Assembly: GCA_025361385.1 (NCBI GenBank)
Contig: JANYAJ010000172.1
Coordinates: 1-10,042 of the forward strand
DNA: 10,042 nt
Direction: 5' to 3'
DNA from: Nitrospira sp.
GTDB taxonomy: Bacteria; Nitrospirota; Nitrospiria; Nitrospirales; Nitrospiraceae
Position numbers and translations under genes: made by a program. The notes beneath the pieces were generated by a model. That model was not told the DNA's origin and did not search any database. It saw only the letters and a program-made list of their open reading frames with translations. Of the stretch, positions 6,894 to 10,042 are shown piece by piece. How positions within the stretch are numbered: the first letter of the stretch is position 1; the number at the start of each line of letters is the position of its first letter.

Positions 6894-8276
6894 TTAACTC
6901 GGCTCGCGCAGACCATGCCGCTTGACCATCCGTTCGATGGTCTTGCGGTCCACACCGGCTTCCTGAGCCGCATTGCTCATGTGCCACTGGTGGCGCTGAA
7001 GAAGTTCAAGGAGAAAGCAGCGCTCGAACGAACGAACCACTTCTTGTTTGACCTGCTTATAGGACCCTCCTTCCAGAGAAGCCGTATCGCCGGAAGCAGC
7101 CAGCCCCAGGCCGGATGGTAAATGCTCGAGACGGACCACCGGGCCGTCGGCCAATGCCGCCGCTCGCTCGATCACGTTCTGAAGCTCCCGAACATTGCCC
7201 GGCCAGCTATGGCTCATCAAGGCCGCGACCGCCGCAGGCTCGAAGGTCGGAGTGGCGCCGGCATCCGTTCGATGCTGCTGCATGAAGCGCTGCAAAAATT
7301 CGCGCGCCAATACTTCGATATCACCCTCCCGCTCTCGCAAGGGGGGAAGGACGACGGGAATGACGTTGAGGCGATAATAGAGATCTTCTCGAAACTCGCC
7401 CTTCTTCTGTGCCTCCGCCAGATCCCGATTCGAGGCCGCAATCACTCGCACGTCGATATCGATATACCGTGTCCCGCCAACCCGGCGAAACTGGCGTTCC
7501 TGCAACACTCTGAGCAATCGCGATTGCAGCGTCTGGCTCATCCCGCTGACTTCGTCCAAGAACACCGTGCCGCCATGGGCCGTTTCAAACAGACCTGGTT
7601 TGGCTGCATGGGCTCCGGTAAATGCGCCCCGCTCATGCCCTAATAGCTCCGATTCCAGCAAGGCATCCGGCATGGAGACACAGTCCACCGGCACAAATGG
7701 CTTATTCGCTCGCTGACTATGGTCATGGATCGCGCGGGCAACCAGCTCCTTGCCTGTTCCGCTTTCCCCATAGATCAGAATGTTTGCATCCGTTCTGGCC
7801 ACCTTAGTGACCAGACTCAAGACGGCTTGAATGGCCAAACTCTTGCCCACAATCTGTCGCAGCGGGTGCTTCGTTCGCGCGAGGACCGGAGATAGATTCT
7901 GCCGAGGCGACTCCTCGAAAGCCCGGTGCGCGACTTCTTCAAGATCCCTGCTCGTATAGGGTTTCAGGATGTAATCCAGCGCCCCTTGCCGCATGGAGGA
8001 CACCGCGGTTTGTACGGTCGCAAAGGCCGTCATCAGGACGACCTTGATGGTCGGATCGAACCGTTTTGTCGCGTTGAGCACATCGATGCCGCTCAGACCC
8101 GGCATGCGCAAATCGGTGAGCACAAGACCTGGGCGCTCCTGTTGAACGACGTTCAGCGCACGAACCGGATCATGCTCCGTCAAACATTCATGGCCGAGCC
8201 GGCTCAAAATGCGACGACAGTTTTCGAGCGCCTCCACTTCGTCATCGACGATCAGTATTTTTCCTGCATGTCCCAT
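6894..8276 (-). CDS. NtrC-class sigma-54-dependent response regulator
   Basis: A 460-aa transcription activator of standard NtrC length. The receiver domain (about 1-120) has acidic residues D11 and D12, phospho-acceptor D55 (LVLTDLRMPG), T83 and K105. The AAA+ domain (about 140-375) has Walker A GESGTGKE at 170-177, an intact GAFTGA loop at 217-222 that contacts sigma-54, Walker B GGTVFLDE at 235-242, FREDLYYRLNV at 296-306 and SWPGNVREL at 357-365. A Fis-type helix-turn-helix ends the protein (about 415-457, with NAAQEAGVDRKTIERMVKR). AGGAGG lies 4 nt before the ATG, inside the end of the kinase gene, and the two genes overlap by 25 bp, so they are co-expressed partners. Phosphorylation by the kinase should trigger ATPase-driven opening of sigma-54 promoters. 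No such promoter is visible in the window, so its targets are unknown. Confidence 0.96.
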   Translation of the reverse strand: MGHAGKILIVDDEVEALENCRRILSRLGHECLTEHDPVRALNVVQQERPGLVLTDLRMPGLSGIDVLNATKRFDPTIKVVLMTAFATVQTAVSSMRQGALDYILKPYTSRDLEEVAHRAFEESPRQNLSPVLARTKHPLRQIVGKSLAIQAVLSLVTKVARTDANILIYGESGTGKELVARAIHDHSQRANKPFVPVDCVSMPDALLESELLGHERGAFTGAHAAKPGLFETAHGGTVFLDEVSGMSQTLQSRLLRVLQERQFRRVGGTRYIDIDVRVIAASNRDLAEAQKKGEFREDLYYRLNVIPVVLPPLREREGDIEVLAREFLQRFMQQHRTDAGATPTFEPAAVAALMSHSWPGNVRELQNVIERAAALADGPVVRLEHLPSGLGLAASGDTASLEGGSYKQVKQEVVRSFERCFLLELLQRHQWHMSNAAQEAGVDRKTIERMVKRHGLREPS

Positions 8277-10042
8277 CCGGCCTCCTGAGATGTTTCGGAC
8301 ACGATCGCGAGTGCGGGAAAGATCGCCGTCGCCACGGCTCCCACCTCTCCATTCGCAACTTCCAAGCGCCCCCGATGATCAGACACAATCCCATAGCTCA
8401 AAAACAGCCCCAGCCCTGTCCCTTGGCCGGCATCCTTCGTTGTAAAGAACGGATCGAAAATGCGACCGAGGATCTCTTCCGGGATACCAGGTCCATTATC
8501 AGTTACCTTAATCGTGGCCCACTTTTCTCCCTCCCGTTGCAGCCGGTCCGACTGAACCGTCACCACCCCTTCACGGTCGCATCCCCGCACGGCATCGATG
8601 GCATTATTGATGAGATTGAGGACGACCGTTTCCAGCCGATCGCGATCACCCATGATCACCGGCACATCGAGGGACAAGACCGATTCAAGACGGACTCCCT
8701 GGGTCGCCGCCCGTTCCCGTGCCATGTCCACACAAGAACGAAGCACACAGTTGAGATCGATCGGCTTCAGCGTCGTGGCGGAACCATGTGAGAGGGCCAA
8801 CATGCTCTTGGTGATCCGGCTGATCCGTTCTGCTTGGGACCGGATTGCCAGCAGATCGCGCTGCATTTCCGCCGGCAGCTTCAGTTCAGAGGCTTCCGCT
8901 TCGATACATTCAATCCGGTTGAGCATGATGCCCAAGGGATTGTTAATCTCATGGGCAATCCCGCTCGCCACCTTGCCCAGCGTCGCCAAACGTTCCGAAA
9001 GATGGAGCTGCTTCATGTGCCGAGTGACCTCGGTGGTCTTTTCCTCCACCCGCCTGGTCAAGTCGTTGTTCAACGATTCCATTTCGGCATGGGACGCGTT
9101 CAGCTTGTCCGCCATCCGATGCACCGCCGTCGCCAATTCTTCGAATTCGTCTCCTGTTCGAATGTCGAGCGGTCCCCCATAGGTTCCCCGGCTGATCGCC
9201 TCGACCCCCGCCTGCAGAGTTTGAATCGGGCGAGCAATTCTGGCCGCCACATAGCGGCCGATGGCCCACAAGAGTCCGATCATGACGAAACCGATGATGG
9301 CGAGATTGCGGAGTTGATCCCTGATCGGTGCGTAACTTTCAGCAGGCTGTTGCCGGACAAAGACATGCCAGGTATTGCCAGGAGCGCCAAGAGCCGGTAC
9401 CGGCGCAAAACCGACCACGGTATCACGAGCGCCATGCCCATCGTCTTCGGCAATCCCCCACCCAGGGTCATCGGACACGATCATAGCCATGAGGGGCACA
9501 GCAATCCGGTGGGCCTGACGGGGCAGGATCGGACAGATGAGCGGCTGGCCATCGGCGCTGAACAGCATCGCATGACCGGTCTGACCGATGCGGATTTGAT
9601 TGATCATCCCGAAGAGGGTATCGAACCGGTAGGAGACCTTGATCGCGCCGATCACGATACGCTGATGGTCGTCGAAGATCGGGACCGCCACATCGATCGT
9701 CTCGTCCGGAGCCCGAAAGGAACCGCCACGCCCGGCCGTGAGTCCGCCCAGATAGACCTGTTCACCGTTTCCGCTCTGAATCGCCTTCCACCAAGGCTCC
9801 TCCCCAAAAAAATAGTGGTCTGGCTCCGATGTGGCCGCGACAAGCGCGCCATGCTGATCCGTGATGAGGATCCCGACCATCTTGTCCCCATCCCGCACTT
9901 TCGTCTCCAACAAAAATCGTGAGAGCTCGGTGTTCAACAGGCGCGCGGCCGCGTCTGTGCCTTGCTCCCAGGCTCGGGCACGATCTTGGTTTAGCGCGAT
10001 GGCCTTGGAGGGATCCCCGGGATAGGAACGATTGGCGAGTTC
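8252..10042 (-). CDS. Cache-like sensor histidine kinase, 5' end outside the window
   Basis: The frame stays open to the right edge, so the start is missing; 596 codons are visible, counted here from the edge. The TTG at 9937 is in the middle of the sensor domain and is not the start. Residues about 36-235 look like the extracytoplasmic part of a dCache domain ([42 protein letters not shown]). A membrane segment lies at about 247-264 ([16 protein letters not shown]), followed by a HAMP linker, a coiled coil (about 315-350) and the kinase core: H-box [11 protein letters not shown] with H364, N-box [10 protein letters not shown] (N480), [11 protein letters not shown] (D515), FDPFFTTK (529-536) and GQGTGLGL (540-547). 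The H-box is of the NtrB-like HisKA type often paired with NtrC-class regulators, as here. The ligand is unknown; Cache domains usually bind small molecules in the periplasm. The first membrane segment should lie beyond the edge. Confidence 0.94.
   Translation of the reverse strand, partial: ELANRSYPGDPSKAIALNQDRARAWEQGTDAAARLLNTELSRFLLETKVRDGDKMVGILITDQHGALVAATSEPDHYFFGEEPWWKAIQSGNGEQVYLGGLTAGRGGSFRAPDETIDVAVPIFDDHQRIVIGAIKVSYRFDTLFGMINQIRIGQTGHAMLFSADGQPLICPILPRQAHRIAVPLMAMIVSDDPGWGIAEDDGHGARDTVVGFAPVPALGAPGNTWHVFVRQQPAESYAPIRDQLRNLAIIGFVMIGLLWAIGRYVAARIARPIQTLQAGVEAISRGTYGGPLDIRTGDEFEELATAVHRMADKLNASHAEMESLNNDLTRRVEEKTTEVTRHMKQLHLSERLATLGKVASGIAHEINNPLGIMLNRIECIEAEASELKLPAEMQRDLLAIRSQAERISRITKSMLALSHGSATTLKPIDLNCVLRSCVDMARERAATQGVRLESVLSLDVPVIMGDRDRLETVVLNLINNAIDAVRGCDREGVVTVQSDRLQREGEKWATIKVTDNGPGIPEEILGRIFDPFFTTKDAGQGTGLGLFLSYGIVSDHRGRLEVANGEVGAVATAIFPALAIVSETSQEAGWDMQEKY
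8281..8286 (-). promoter_or_regulatory. Ribosome binding site of the response regulator inside the kinase gene
   Basis: AGGAGG on the minus strand, 4 nt before the ATG at 8276 and within the last codons of the kinase. The spacing is rather short, but the motif is complete, and it supports the 25-bp gene overlap. Confidence 0.6.

Noticed and set aside
8834-9922. A 362-codon open frame on the plus strand opposite the histidine kinase
   Set aside because: The opposite frame encodes all the kinase motifs. The plus-strand translation is Arg/Asp/His-rich and shows no domain, so it is an antisense shadow.
1-10042. CRISPR array, tRNA, rRNA or insertion sequence
   Set aside because: No regularly spaced direct repeats, cloverleaf-like sequences, rRNA segments or transposase motifs were seen.

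Overview
The window looks like part of a Gram-negative bacterial chromosome with moderately high G+C. A nitrite-oxidiser-like lineage (Nitrospirota, Nitrospira-type) is my best guess, from the flavour of the giant multicopper oxidase, the FGE-fold and PsbP-like exported proteins and the Cache-type NtrC-class two-component pair. That is inference from family knowledge; there is no rRNA or other marker gene here to settle it.

Layout. (1) Positions 24-4742, minus strand: one very large exported multicopper oxidase (1572 aa from the start with a good ribosome binding site), built of three tandem repeats, each of two cupredoxin-like domains. (2) Positions 4743-5313: a gene-free, divergent intergenic region of about 570 bp with several inverted repeats, including a 16-bp palindrome and an exact 12-bp inverted repeat spanning 75 bp. 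(3) Positions 5314-6881, plus strand: a two-gene unit coupled by an ATGA overlap, encoding a membrane-anchored or exported FGE/SUMF1-fold protein without the catalytic cysteines, then a small exported PsbP-like protein. (4) Positions 6894-10042, minus strand: an NtrC-class sigma-54 activator and, upstream and overlapping it by 25 bp, a Cache-like sensor histidine kinase that runs off the right edge.

How the parts may work together. The oxidase and the divergent FGE-fold/PsbP-like pair are all predicted to act in the periplasm or on the outer face of the inner membrane, and they share one regulatory region, so a common role in oxidising a metal or small inorganic or organic substrate is plausible. 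The two-component pair is convergent with them. No convincing -24/-12 promoter was found in the shared intergenic region, so a regulatory link is unproven.

Most notable: the oxidase carries one complete set of copper ligands, but in permuted order. The blue-copper pair of motifs (HxxHxH and HCHxxxHxxxGM) lies in the second cupredoxin domain, and the HPH and WHDH motifs lie in the third. Two large insertions sit around this predicted active interface. This architecture resembles the six-domain MnxG/ceruloplasmin class rather than laccases.
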